NCBI RefSeq assembly: GCF_001742305.1
Contig: NZ_MJAT01000008.1
Location: 1-40,636, forward strand
DNA: 40,636 bases
Direction of reading: 5' to 3'
From: Desulfuribacillus stibiiarsenatis
GTDB lineage: Bacteria > Bacillota > Bacilli > Desulfuribacillales > Desulfuribacillaceae
Part shown: piece after piece, positions 6,650-15,195 of the stretch
Position numbering within the stretch: position 1 is the stretch's first letter
Layout of the letters: each line of letters begins with the position of its first letter
Made by a program: the position numbers and the translations under genes
Notes under the pieces: model-generated
The model's database searches: none
What the model was told of the DNA's origin: nothing
Seen by the model: only the letters and a program-made list of their open reading frames with translations

Positions 6650-9148
6650 CTACATTTCAATGAATTTTTTAATCTTTTTCCCCTGTTTCCCTTGTAACGA
6701 TGGAACTAATGATTCCATCTCATCATTGGATACTGCATACCGTTTTATCATTTCTTTTTCTACTTCTTTAACAGGTTTACCATCACGTTCATTTGCATAA
6801 TCCTTAAAAGGTTTAGGGTCATAGATACCTTTTTTCAAGTATGGATTTTTAAAGCTAATGAGATGCGGCGTTTTTGAAAATCCTTCTTCAACTAAAATTG
6901 TTCCATAACCTTCGTTATCCGGTAGGTTTATGATGTTCTCTGAACGAATGCCTAGCCTTTTGCCAGCTTCTATCGCATTGTCAGGTTTCGATCGTAGCGA
7001 AATATAGTTTCCAACGTTTTTCAGGATTGAATTAAATAGCCGTTTATTCTCGATCTGTTCTGCGTATTGAGTAGCCATCCATAGGCCAAGTCCATATTTC
7101 CGATCCTCATCAATGATCTTAGCAGCTATTTCACTCAACCAGCCATGACATTCATCACCAAAAAAGACGTGTCCTCTTCTATCTTGTTCAGGAATATTGA
7201 AGCGTCCAAGTGCTGTGAAATGGTATTGAATAAGTAGCCATGTTGCCATTAACTTCATATTATCGGGTCCAATACCCGCTGCATCAATTAATAAGTTGTT
7301 CCCCCTGTCCATGAGTTCCCTTATATTAATGAATGTGCGAGTCTGTCCGAACATGTTACGCATGATATCGTATGATATGAGATTGTTTAATCGATTCCAT
7401 ATTGGCCCTAACACTTTATCGATATTTCCTTCTTCAGCTGCAAAGCTACCATGCCAAAATTCCATAAGGAATGGATCTGACTTTTGTACCTTTTGCAGGA
7501 TGGCCCTTCTGAACTCAGGATTTCGGAAAATTAAAGGAATATGCAGCGGTGTAACTTCCGTTTTACTTTTCAAAAGTGTTAAGACACCGTTTTTCAAGAA
7601 ATTCTCCATACGGACTGCATTACCAGCTGGATACAAGTCTTGAAGGCTTTTGACGAATATATCCGCAACATTTTCGTGATCTATACTTTCCATATCAAAT
7701 ACATTAATAGCTCGCGGAAAGTCCTTTTCCGACATTTTGATGTAATGGGTCCGATTATATAACTCTGGTGGTAAATGAGTGAGTACCTTTTCTACACAAT
7801 CACTATGTGGATCAAACATTGTAAACCCTGGTACCTGTTCACGTGGACTCTTAGCCTTTAGTTTCCCTTTTTCTTCTAGCACTTGTTGTCCAATTAAATC
7901 TACTTGCATTGTTCCTAGTAGATTCGTTTTACCAGAACCAGGGGCTGCTTCTATGAATCCATGGCTTAGAAATGATTCAGTTTTCACACGCATTATTTGT
8001 TCTTCAAACGAGCCATACGAATTACAAAGACCAATTCTAAGGCCTCGGTCTGATAACATAGCTTTAGGAGGCTCATACTTTTTCACTTCTTTAATGAGTG
8101 GCCAGCTACGGTAATTATTATTCGGAATTTGCAAGAAATTCGCCAGTTCACTACTAGCCATTAGCGATAGAATGCTTTTATATTTCTTTCTGCTATGAAT
8201 ATATGAAACTAGCTTTTTCCCTTTTTTCACTACCTTAAAGCCATTTACTAGATTCATACCTTGGAAGGTAGTTACTATGGTACCGAGACGGGAATTAGTA
8301 TTTTTCCCCTTGCCATATAATACAATTCCAACATGAAACGCTAATTGAGCAAAGCTCTCTCGCCCTTGCAAATACTTATCAAGTTCTTTCTGACTAGAAC
8401 TGGTAGTTTTGCGAGAACCAATTGCCCCTGAACTCTCATGTATAAAAGGATTATATTTGCCAAACAGCTCACTACCAATAGATGCAAGGCCCTTACTCAT
8501 GTAGTCTCCTACTTCTACAGATGGCAGTGAATCACTTAGATTCATATCCTTTTCTTTATACTTTAATAATCTACGGTCTTCTGGATAAATACTTAATTCT
8601 AACAATGTTGGTTCGTCTTCAGCTTTTAATAAACCTATGACTTGATCTAGGATTGGTAGTTGTTTATAGGAATAAGGCTGAAATGGAGCATTTTGTTTTC
8701 TTGCTTTCAGAGCCAAGGACGATCCATCCATAGTTACAATATCTTTTACAGGATTATCATCGAGTTTATTACACACGCTTGATGGGTATAAAGCTTCAAT
8801 TGTTTTCTTTATTTGAATTGCTCTAGTATTAGGTACACAAAGGAAAATCCTCACGGTTTTATTCATACCTAGAAAATACATTTTAAATCCAAGTGATCCA
8901 AATATTTTTCTCTTAAGACCATGGCGGCCCATATGTGAGAAGTTGTTTACAAAAGCAAGCTCTACTGATTCTTGAGGCTTGTCCTGATCACCAAGTTGAA
9001 TTTCAAACCACTGGACAAATTCTCGGTCTTTCTTTTGAGCGTTTTGTTCTAAGTATGACAAAATCCCTACCGTGAGTACTACCAATGTAAATAAAACCGC
9101 TCCAAAGCCAAATATTACGGTTTCTGATATTCCAAGTAACTCAAGCAT
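6650..9148 (-). CDS. VirD4/TraG-like type IV secretion coupling ATPase
   Basis: The 832-residue protein has one N-terminal membrane span (about 10-31), a middle domain to about residue 390, and a RecA/HerA-type motor. Walker A is APGSGKTN at 402-409, and a Walker B with acidic pair is GHVFFGDE at 658-665, followed by the WMATQYAEQI segment (about 689-698) that corresponds to the sensor region of coupling proteins. The family pumps or recruits relaxase-bound DNA to the mating channel at the membrane. It starts seven bases after the small membrane protein gene. Its position upstream of the TcpC-TcpE genes supports a transfer role. A VirB4 identity is less likely because of the N-terminal span and the motif spacing. 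Confidence 0.8.
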   Translation of the reverse strand: MLELLGISETVIFGFGAVLFTLVVLTVGILSYLEQNAQKKDREFVQWFEIQLGDQDKPQESVELAFVNNFSHMGRHGLKRKIFGSLGFKMYFLGMNKTVRIFLCVPNTRAIQIKKTIEALYPSSVCNKLDDNPVKDIVTMDGSSLALKARKQNAPFQPYSYKQLPILDQVIGLLKAEDEPTLLELSIYPEDRRLLKYKEKDMNLSDSLPSVEVGDYMSKGLASIGSELFGKYNPFIHESSGAIGSRKTTSSSQKELDKYLQGRESFAQLAFHVGIVLYGKGKNTNSRLGTIVTTFQGMNLVNGFKVVKKGKKLVSYIHSRKKYKSILSLMASSELANFLQIPNNNYRSWPLIKEVKKYEPPKAMLSDRGLRIGLCNSYGSFEEQIMRVKTESFLSHGFIEAAPGSGKTNLLGTMQVDLIGQQVLEEKGKLKAKSPREQVPGFTMFDPHSDCVEKVLTHLPPELYNRTHYIKMSEKDFPRAINVFDMESIDHENVADIFVKSLQDLYPAGNAVRMENFLKNGVLTLLKSKTEVTPLHIPLIFRNPEFRRAILQKVQKSDPFLMEFWHGSFAAEEGNIDKVLGPIWNRLNNLISYDIMRNMFGQTRTFINIRELMDRGNNLLIDAAGIGPDNMKLMATWLLIQYHFTALGRFNIPEQDRRGHVFFGDECHGWLSEIAAKIIDEDRKYGLGLWMATQYAEQIENKRLFNSILKNVGNYISLRSKPDNAIEAGKRLGIRSENIINLPDNEGYGTILVEEGFSKTPHLISFKNPYLKKGIYDPKPFKDYANERDGKPVKEVEKEMIKRYAVSNDEMESLVPSLQGKQGKKIKKFIEM

Positions 9149-9155
9149 AGGTTGA

Positions 9156-9404
9156 TCAACTTCCTAAGTTGCTAAATTTAACGATTACAATTACGATCAG
9201 TAAAAACGCGTGGATCCATTTATAAAATGAATCACGTTTATGTAATTGGATGAATGCTACGATAAAAGTAGCAGCACTAAACCAAAACATCCCGTTAACA
9301 CTTCCAATAACTGCTCCTAGTGCAGCTAACAACATAACAGCTGCAACAGATAATAGAAACTCCATTAAATCTCTCTTTTGTTTTTCTACGTTTGAACGAT
9401 TCAT
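9156..9404 (-). CDS. 82-residue membrane protein of the transfer operon
   Basis: The protein has a short basic head and three hydrophobic stretches (about 15-32, 37-52 and 60-76). No family is recognised. ATG follows GGAGGGCTTAACT. It lies between the 189-residue protein and the coupling ATPase with spacings of about 10 bases. A small membrane partner for the coupling protein, as in several conjugation systems, is a reasonable guess from place alone. Confidence 0.65.
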   Translation of the reverse strand: MNRSNVEKQKRDLMEFLLSVAAVMLLAALGAVIGSVNGMFWFSAATFIVAFIQLHKRDSFYKWIHAFLLIVIVIVKFSNLGS

Positions 9405-9416
9405 AGTTAAGCCCTC

Positions 9417-9986
9417 CTATTTTTTCCACATAACTGACTTGTTTTTTGGTTCCCTTTGCTTTTTATCATCTAGTGCATTAGATGATGCTGTATCTGACGT
9501 ATCTTGCGGTTCCTTTATTTCCAGTGATTCCAGTGTATCCATTGGTTGTTGTGGTTCCACTAGTTCCGATGATTCCGGTGAATCCATTACTTCTACCGCT
9601 TGCTCAATATTTTGCAGACTCAATGTATCTAGTGGTTTCGATGAATCAATGGATTCATCTTTTCCTCTATCCATCGGAACACGTTTATGCTGGTTACTGA
9701 GTACATCATGTTTCACTGTACTTTGAGTTACACTAGACTTGTGGACATTGGGAAAGTTGTAGATTCTCCCGGATGGTATTTCTCCCATATAGCCTCTGAC
9801 ACTTTCATATAGCTCTGGAGATTCAAATACTACAGATAGCACCTCTAATAAAAATGAATTCGCGTTCTTTATATTCGCATTTACTACATGAAAGAGTTCA
9901 GCAGGTACTTCCTTATTAAAATAGATTGTTACCTGCTTACCAGGCTTAATTGGCTTTTTTGGCTTATTGAGCTTAACCCTACTCAT
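9417..9986 (-). CDS. Unknown acidic-tailed protein, possible relaxosome accessory
   Basis: The 189-residue protein has a basic N-terminus (KLNKPKKPIKPGKQVTIYF) that could bind DNA, a small folded part to about residue 75, and a long acidic, Ser/Asp/Glu/Pro-rich tail with repeated DS, ES and SDT units (about 105-175). The head may be a ribbon-helix-helix or similar DNA-binding fold, but no motif is decisive. It starts after GGGAGGAAAGCCC, directly behind the terminator that follows HU, so read-through or antitermination is needed for expression from the HU promoter. Confidence 0.55.
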   Translation of the reverse strand: MSRVKLNKPKKPIKPGKQVTIYFNKEVPAELFHVVNANIKNANSFLLEVLSVVFESPELYESVRGYMGEIPSGRIYNFPNVHKSSVTQSTVKHDVLSNQHKRVPMDRGKDESIDSSKPLDTLSLQNIEQAVEVMDSPESSELVEPQQPMDTLESLEIKEPQDTSDTASSNALDDKKQREPKNKSVMWKK

Positions 9987-10016
9987 GGGCTTTCCTCCCT
10001 TCTAGTGATATAAAAA

Positions 10017-10039
10017 AGCCAACCTTTAAATGGTTGGCT
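10017..10039 (-). terminator. Terminator directly after HU, inside the transfer operon
   Basis: AGCCAACC pairs with GGTTGGCT, loop seven bases, followed on the minus strand by TTTTTTA. It lies between the HU gene and the next transfer gene, so it splits the operon unless it is bypassed. Confidence 0.85.
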
Positions 10040-10314
10040 TAGCTTGATACAGCTTCCTTAAATTTTTTACCTGGCTTAAAAGCAGGTACTTTTGAAGCTG
10101 GGATAGAAATTGTTTGCCCAGTTTGAGGATTGCGTCCGGATCTAGCAGCACGTTCTCTGACTTCGAAGTTTCCGAACCCAATAAGTTGGACCTTATCGTT
10201 ATTTACTAATGCTTCGGAAATACTACTTAATGTTGCTTCTACTGCCTTTGCAGCATCTTTTTTACTTAACCCAGTTACTTCTGTTACCTTGTTAATTAGA
10301 TCTGTTTTATTCAT
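10039..10314 (-). CDS. HU-family DNA-bending protein
   Basis: The 91-residue protein matches bacterial HU over its whole length: [12 protein letters not shown] at the start, [21 protein letters not shown] in two parts around residues 46-66 including the conserved RNPQTG tip of the DNA-binding arm, and a closing [15 protein letters not shown] bends and compacts DNA and assists relaxosome, replication and recombination complexes. The second in-frame ATG is chosen because GGAG lies at the right distance; the first ATG nearly touches it. It is the first gene behind the GCGGAG-element promoter and heads the transfer gene cluster. Confidence 0.95.
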   Translation of the reverse strand: MNKTDLINKVTEVTGLSKKDAAKAVEATLSSISEALVNNDKVQLIGFGNFEVRERAARSGRNPQTGQTISIPASKVPAFKPGKKFKEAVSS

Positions 10315-10414
10315 GTTCATTCTCCTTTTAAATTATTATTTTCATAGAACTGGAGTGACTTGTTTACCATTATGTACAATCTTTTTGCTTCTAATCACCT
10401 CCTTAAAATATAAA

Positions 10415-10441
10415 AATCGCTGAGATTTTCCCCCAGCGATT
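10415..10441 (-). terminator. Leader terminator between promoter and HU gene
   Basis: AATCGCTG pairs with CAGCGATT; on the minus strand a TTTTTATATTTT tract follows. It lies about 20 bases downstream of the probable transcription start and about 100 bases before the HU start. An AAGGAGGTG with no fitting long frame follows it. A terminator in this place would act as an attenuator or antitermination target. Confidence 0.7.
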
Positions 10442-10461
10442 GATATTATTCGATTATATTA

Positions 10462-10506
10462 ATTATAGCAGAAATAATTAGTGAAAAACTCCGCAATTTC
10501 TCCGCG
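10462..10506 (-). promoter_or_regulatory. Promoter with bipartite GCGGAG element upstream of HU/transfer operon
   Basis: On the minus strand two GCGGAG words ten bases apart (word starts 16 bases apart are not seen; the words enclose AAATT) are followed by TTTT, then 17 bases, then a perfect TATAAT at 10462-10467. The region 10315-10726 has no gene; besides this promoter it holds the leader terminator and the 10584-10609 terminator. The same element and spacing recur at 20327-20371. The weak -35 suggests that an activator or special sigma factor uses the GCGGAG pair. Confidence 0.65.
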
Positions 10507-10583
10507 AAATTTATTCAGTTAAATCTGATTTCGTATGGACTATAACAAATTAACTCGTTTAAAAAACAAAGAGAGATATAAAA

Positions 10584-10609
10584 AAGACAAGTTATTTATA
10601 ACTTGTCTT
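10584..10609. terminator. Terminator after the GTPase gene
   Basis: AAGACAAGTT pairs with AACTTGTCTT around a six-base loop, with A/T runs on both sides. It ends the minus-strand GTPase transcript, whose stop lies about 120 bases upstream of it in transcription direction. Confidence 0.8.
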
Positions 10610-10726
10610 TTAAAAATTAGATTGACTTGGTTTGAACCTGTATTTAAGCAAAACTTCCTATCTCTAGTTTATTAATATGATTGGTGTATCTTTTCAAATT
10701 TACTTTATTGCTAAAGAACTCAATTT

Positions 10727-12697
10727 TTATTCCCACGTAAGGTTTGCATTACTTATGGTTGTATGACTAGCATTGCTTAACGCTTCTTTAATTACCTTAA
10801 CTAATTCTGGTTCGGAACATACTTCTTCTAGTAATTTAAGCAAAACACTTAATTTATGGTGTTTACTATACCACCAAATGTTCCTTAAATTCAAAGACTT
10901 TTTGCTAGAATTGACACCTAAATTGTCATATGCAAGCTTTTTAACTAAACCATTATATAAATGCAACTTAAAACTTACCCAACAAGCCTCAATCAAGTCC
11001 TTTTTGCTCGATTCATCCAAACAATCTACTACTTGATCATTTAATGTTATACTCTTAGAATGTTTTATAGCTTTAATAACCGTATTTTGAATGCTTCTAA
11101 ATGGATTGGAATAAATGTTACAATAAACTTGTGCATTAGAATTATGTCCATATCCATTCATCCATTGAGCTACTAATGTATTCACTGTATTGCCATGATA
11201 ATCATCAGAGTTTGCAACGTATTCTTGATATTGCTTTACAACACCAATTTTTAAATCTGCAATGATTTGAGGAGTAAAAATAGATAGTGATTCTTCAAAT
11301 ATCAAATATTGATCGTAAAACTTCATATTTTGTATTTCAGGAGTTTTAGCTTTTAACTTAATTGAAACTTGAGCACGTTTATATGCAGAATACCCCTGCT
11401 TTATTATTTCTTTAGCCGTAAAATCCATCAAAAATCTTTCTGGAAGATTGAAATTGGTTTTTTTACTAGTGCTACTAATTACAGAACCAACTTTAAATCG
11501 AATCTGATCCTTTACTAATTCTTTAATTAATTGGTTAAAACTATTTTCTTCTTGTGGTATATATCTATTAAGCAACTGTGTAATTAAGTCGTTATTCAAC
11601 TCATCTTCATCATCTTCATCGTCACTACTATATGATGAAAATATTTCATCTATTTTATTTATTACTGGAATAACATGGCATGAATGAGCAGAATCTAACA
11701 AATTCTTTACTATTTTCTCGATACCGTCATCATCTGCGTACTCCTTAAATAAAATAATGCCATTGTATCTTTGTCCAATAAGTATTGCTTCAAGGTTTTC
11801 GTTTATATTCTTGCTTCCGTCATGTGTGAGTCCGTAGCTATCTGTAATAACAAAATGATCAGGCCAATCATTATTACACATTGGCAATTCTAAAAAAATC
11901 TCTTCAACCATAGAAATAGAACTAACATCATCTTGCGACTTATAATTTCTGTTTGAATTATTTATAGATAGTAATGCCTTTTGCAATGATGATCCATTCA
12001 AAAATTTACCTTCAAAGTAAACATCCTCGTCATTATCATCATTATCATTTTTAAAAGCAAAACCACTATTTATTATATTACTAGTAGCCTTTTCGTATAG
12101 CCATTCAAAAATGTCATTAAAATTCGATTGAATAACTGAGCTAGTGCTAAATGCTGATGCTATCTGTAGCCTAAGATCTTCTTGCTTATCTTTTACTTTA
12201 TCTAAACTACGCTTTTCTTGGTAAAGATACTGCATTTCCATGTAGATTTTATCGTGTATCATTTTCACAAAAACATCTTTGTCGTCTGCTATCAACTTGT
12301 CAATGTTAAAGAATTTTGTATAATCTTTAGTAGCTATATCGTTAAGTTGTTTCTTAATCCATTCACTTTCTTCATATGGACTCATATTTTTGGGTAGCCC
12401 TGAAACATATTGCCCCATAAGTCTCTCAAGCCCTGAAAATAAATTCTCAGCAAACAAAATTCTTAATTTCTCTTTTGATTTAAATTTAATACCAACTGTT
12501 ACTTTATCTATGTCCTTCTTAAACAAATAATGCATCAGTACTGTAGTCGTAGATTTAATCCCATCAAGTACATTAAATGATTTTTTAAAATCTTTTAGAA
12601 TTAAGTGCTTAATAAAAGTGGATTTTCCAACACCTGATTTACCAATAAGCAGCAATATCATTCCTGCAAAGCTCTGAACCAATTCATTTATTCTCAT
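10727..12697 (-). CDS. Large P-loop GTPase of unknown family
   Basis: The start is the ATG (MRINELVQ) after GGAGGATACAAAC, giving 656 residues; a longer frame would run through the leader hairpin. GTPase motifs are clear: G1 GKSGVGKST at 19-27, a TTT segment near 50-52 for G2, G3 DSYG at 286-289 and G4 NKID at 347-350. The 230-residue insert between G2 and G3 is helical and has an acidic stretch near 217-226. The remaining 300 residues are unassigned. The layout recalls large self-assembling GTPases (dynamin or septin-like) more than translation factors. It is a lone gene under its own attenuated promoter, so it is likely cargo, possibly for defence or stress. Confidence 0.7.
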   Translation of the reverse strand: MRINELVQSFAGMILLLIGKSGVGKSTFIKHLILKDFKKSFNVLDGIKSTTTVLMHYLFKKDIDKVTVGIKFKSKEKLRILFAENLFSGLERLMGQYVSGLPKNMSPYEESEWIKKQLNDIATKDYTKFFNIDKLIADDKDVFVKMIHDKIYMEMQYLYQEKRSLDKVKDKQEDLRLQIASAFSTSSVIQSNFNDIFEWLYEKATSNIINSGFAFKNDNDDNDEDVYFEGKFLNGSSLQKALLSINNSNRNYKSQDDVSSISMVEEIFLELPMCNNDWPDHFVITDSYGLTHDGSKNINENLEAILIGQRYNGIILFKEYADDDGIEKIVKNLLDSAHSCHVIPVINKIDEIFSSYSSDDEDDEDELNNDLITQLLNRYIPQEENSFNQLIKELVKDQIRFKVGSVISSTSKKTNFNLPERFLMDFTAKEIIKQGYSAYKRAQVSIKLKAKTPEIQNMKFYDQYLIFEESLSIFTPQIIADLKIGVVKQYQEYVANSDDYHGNTVNTLVAQWMNGYGHNSNAQVYCNIYSNPFRSIQNTVIKAIKHSKSITLNDQVVDCLDESSKKDLIEACWVSFKLHLYNGLVKKLAYDNLGVNSSKKSLNLRNIWWYSKHHKLSVLLKLLEEVCSEPELVKVIKEALSNASHTTISNANLTWE

Positions 12698-12741
12698 GTT
12701 TGTATCCTCCATTTTTTTGTATAGTTCAATAAATATAAAAA

Positions 12742-12764
12742 GGGCAATGCATAAAGCATTACCC
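12742..12764 (-). terminator. Attenuator terminator just upstream of the GTPase start
   Basis: GGGTAATGC pairs with GCATTGCCC (one G-U pair, five-base loop), followed on the minus strand by TTTTTATATTT. It lies between the leader peptide and the GTPase ribosome binding site, about 45 bases before the start codon, the usual place of a transcription attenuator. Confidence 0.8.
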
Positions 12765-12771
12765 TTGGAAT

Positions 12772-12804
12772 TTATGAACCATGCCAGAAGAAATAGAATA
12801 CCAT
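12772..12804 (-). CDS. Ten-residue leader peptide MVFYFFWHGS
   Basis: ATG follows GAGGTGATGGAT, and the frame ends at TAA eight bases before the terminator stem. Six of ten residues are aromatic or histidine. A short translated frame ahead of a terminator is the standard arrangement for ribosome-mediated attenuation, in which stalling in the leader prevents terminator formation. An in-frame ATG two codons upstream is possible but too close to the binding site. Translation is inferred. Confidence 0.45.
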   Translation of the reverse strand: MVFYFFWHGS

Positions 12805-12867
12805 ATCCATCACCTCTCATTTCATAAACACCAGCAACAGGGTTTCTGCAACCAGCATAATAATTGT

Positions 12868-12896
12868 ATTATACCATTAATTTCGAAAATAGGAAG
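12868..12896 (-). promoter_or_regulatory. Promoter of the attenuated GTPase transcript
   Basis: On the minus strand CTTCCT, 17 bases, TATAAT with an upstream TGG (extended -10). The -35 is weak, which the extended -10 can offset. Transcription would start about 60 bases before the leader peptide. Confidence 0.55.
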
Positions 12897-12920
12897 TTTT
12901 TTTGCAAAAAAGTAGTTTTA

Positions 12921-13028
12921 TTAACGTACTTTTTCAATAATCTCACTTAAAACCATTAACATAAGTCCTATGAATCCTAAGGCTATCACAAAAATCAATA
13001 TAATCGCTCCTTTGAAAGCTGGAATCAT
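12921..13028 (-). CDS. 35-residue hydrophobic membrane peptide coupled to the resolvase
   Basis: The ATG overlaps the resolvase stop codon (TGATG), and GGAG lies 11 bases upstream inside the resolvase gene, so translation is coupled. The peptide has one span (AIILIFVIALGFIGLMLMV) and a charged tail EIIEKVR. A TTG start after AAAGGAG inside the frame would give a shorter 25-residue form. It is not similar to a known family. It is one of three single-span peptides in the window. Confidence 0.5.
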   Translation of the reverse strand: MIPAFKGAIILIFVIALGFIGLMLMVLSEIIEKVR

Positions 13029-13663
13029 CACTTCACTTGCTCCGAATAATTCATCTCGTATTGCTTAATAATCTTATAAAACGTATTCTTCTTAACATCC
13101 AGGATACTCTGAAATGTGACAGCTGTTATTTTACCCTTTTTCCATTCCTGATAGTGTTTATCCAGCAGTTGCCTTTGGTGTTTAGTAAGCGTATCTAGAT
13201 TCATCTTCGGCCTACCAAGATGCTTACCCTTTGCTTTGGCTGCTGCTATACCTTCACGTTGTCTAGCTTCTATTTTATGGCGTTCTTTTTCCGCCATGTA
13301 AGATAATAACTCGAATACGATATTAGAAATCAGACTCTTTTCAAGATCCGTCTTGTTATTTGTATTCAGGATAGGAGTATCGATTATTGTAATCTCAACA
13401 CCCATTCTCCGAAGTTCGTTCCATTCCTTTTTTATCTGGTCCATACTTCGACCAAGGCGATCCAATTCCTTTACTATGATTTCATCACCAGGACGAAGGA
13501 TTAATTTCAAGGCTTGATATGCGACTCTTTCGAAGTTCTTTCCAGTAGCCTTGTCGATAAATATATCTCTATCATCCAGATTATAAGGTTTAAGCGCTTC
13601 TAATTGTCTATCAATACATTGGTCTTTAGCACTTACTCTCACATAAGCAAATGTTTTATTCAT
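13028..13663 (-). CDS. Serine resolvase/invertase
   Basis: The 211-residue recombinase has the catalytic N-terminal domain with Ser11 in AYVRVSAKDQ, the ELDRLGRSMDQI segment near residue 66, the long E-helix region, the ARQREGIAAAKAKGKHLGRPK linker in two parts (about 133-153) and a helix-turn-helix C-terminus. The length and order are those of small serine resolvases, which separate plasmid multimers or transposition cointegrates. Start: ATG after AAAGGAGCATTGAA. Repeats upstream (13700-13821) may be its site. Small invertases (DNA inversion) cannot be excluded. Confidence 0.9.
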   Translation of the reverse strand: MNKTFAYVRVSAKDQCIDRQLEALKPYNLDDRDIFIDKATGKNFERVAYQALKLILRPGDEIIVKELDRLGRSMDQIKKEWNELRRMGVEITIIDTPILNTNNKTDLEKSLISNIVFELLSYMAEKERHKIEARQREGIAAAKAKGKHLGRPKMNLDTLTKHQRQLLDKHYQEWKKGKITAVTFQSILDVKKNTFYKIIKQYEMNYSEQVK

Positions 13664-13699
13664 TTCAATGCTCCTTTTTACTTATCTGATACATTTATA

Positions 13700-13821
13700 A
13701 CACTACATACGTTTGGATAGTGTGCTAGGGATTTTATAAACAGTTGCAAAGTATTTTAATACCTTTATAAACTTTTATTCTTTTTATTATCTTTATTCCT
13801 TAAACGTCTGCCTTTATAAAC
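13700..13821. repeat. Repeats upstream of the resolvase, possible res site
   Basis: ACACTA and TAGTGT form an inverted pair around 12 bases (13700-13723). The word TTTATAAAC then occurs three times, at 13733, 13764 and 13813. Resolution sites usually lie upstream of the resolvase gene as several imperfect inverted repeats, and this region of about 300 bases has no gene. The match to a specific res consensus was not tested. Confidence 0.4.
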
Positions 13822-13873
13822 CACTGAAATATCCTTAAGTCAAAATAGGATCTTATAGATTCCCAAAATAAAA

Positions 13874-13893
13874 AACCACCTATTCAGATGGTT
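13874..13893 (-). terminator. Terminator of the TcmP/three-Cys/PIN operon
   Basis: AACCATCT pairs with AGGTGGTT around a four-base loop, followed on the minus strand by TTTTTTATTTT. It lies about 70 bases after the PIN-domain gene stop. Confidence 0.75.
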
Positions 13894-13962
13894 AAATAAA
13901 ATGTTTCTAGTCACTTTAAACTCATTTGATATATATCTAAATCTGGTACTCTTATTAATTAA

Positions 13963-15183
13963 TCAAAGCTTATATTCATAATCTTCTTCATATTGTGGTA
14001 TGACATAGTTTAAATTTTTTAATTTATTAACTTCTATATCAACAGACCACGGATCATTTCCTTCTATGTATTCTAATATTGAAAAATTCGCTTCGTCTAT
14101 ATCTTTAGTTGTATCAATATCTAAAAGAAATTTCACCAATAATGTAATTTCTATCTCATCTTCGCCAACCGATGTAAATTTCTCATCTCTAGTATCATAA
14201 ACTGGATTGTAAGCATATATCTCTACATTTTTTTCTACTATTACACTAGCTGTTACCATAATATCATCGCCTAATATTTCAATATCTTCTAAACTTACAT
14301 TTACTATATCTCCATCAAAATAAGTTTGTATGTACCCGTCAATAAAATAATTTGAACGAATATTCTCCGGACTTAAGTTAGAAATGTAATCATCTACTTC
14401 TGAAAGAATCTGATCGGAAAAGTACTTCAGAATAATTTCTTCGGCCATACCATTTTTCATATCACTTAAAAACTTATTATACAAATCTTGTGATAAAATA
14501 TGCGAATGCAATTCTTTTACTTTATTATCATTAATCGTTAAAAAATCTTCTATTGACTTATAAGCTTTGATATCAACGTTTCCCTTAATATCATGATGAA
14601 TTTGATATTGACCATCCGGGGTAGCTTTCGTTATAACATCACAATAAGCCTTAATATCATTAGAAATAAAATGACAATCATCTATACTATTTTTCTCGAT
14701 AAATAATCGATACGAGTACCAAATTATAGCATCTCTAATTTCTTTCTTAGGGTAATTAAACGCATCGTTATCTTTTGTTTTTACATGACATTGCTTTATA
14801 AACGGGGCTTTTTCATACATATCAATTTCTACAATATGTTTTAATATATCAGCTTCATAATCGACAATTATCAATTGGTCATTTTTTTGATATTGATAAA
14901 ATTTATCATGAAATTCCTTAATAAGATCATCTAAATTTGTATTCATTTGAAATATATGGTCATTACCCTCTAAGTATGGCCTAAGTTTGATGTACGCTGA
15001 TTGGATATCCGCTAGTTGTTTCTTTAAAAATTCTAAGTGAGCTCTCAAAAGTTCCTCATATACAGTAGGGTTAATCACAATATATACATCGTCAAGTTTT
15101 GCCAATTTCATCAAAAGTTTATTCTTACCTTTTGTAAAGAAAGGATCCTTGTAAATGGTGTTGGTATCTAAGAAAATATACAT
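13963..15183 (-). CDS. PIN-domain protein, last gene of the TcmP operon
   Basis: The 406-residue protein starts MYIFLDTNTIYKDP: Asp6 and the TN pair are the first catalytic acidic motif of PIN nucleases, as in DUF4935-type PIN proteins. A second acidic cluster is likely in the 165-180 region (ISNDIKAYCDV). The PIN part covers about residues 1-190; the rest is acidic, beta-rich and unassigned. PIN domains cleave RNA, often as toxins. It starts 12 bases after the three-Cys protein gene and so belongs to the same transcript. The extra C-terminal half of about 200 residues is unusual for a toxin PIN and may bind a partner. Confidence 0.75.
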   Translation of the reverse strand: MYIFLDTNTIYKDPFFTKGKNKLLMKLAKLDDVYIVINPTVYEELLRAHLEFLKKQLADIQSAYIKLRPYLEGNDHIFQMNTNLDDLIKEFHDKFYQYQKNDQLIIVDYEADILKHIVEIDMYEKAPFIKQCHVKTKDNDAFNYPKKEIRDAIIWYSYRLFIEKNSIDDCHFISNDIKAYCDVITKATPDGQYQIHHDIKGNVDIKAYKSIEDFLTINDNKVKELHSHILSQDLYNKFLSDMKNGMAEEIILKYFSDQILSEVDDYISNLSPENIRSNYFIDGYIQTYFDGDIVNVSLEDIEILGDDIMVTASVIVEKNVEIYAYNPVYDTRDEKFTSVGEDEIEITLLVKFLLDIDTTKDIDEANFSILEYIEGNDPWSVDIEVNKLKNLNYVIPQYEEDYEYKL

Positions 15184-15195
15184 AATATCATCCTT

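Noticed and set aside
6650-9148. VirB4-type ATPase
   Set aside because: The N-terminal membrane span, the motif order and the position before TcpC fit a VirD4/TraG-like coupling protein.
10727-12820. The longer start of the GTPase gene at 12820
   Set aside because: It would translate through the leader peptide region and the terminator; the ATG at 12697 has the good ribosome binding site.
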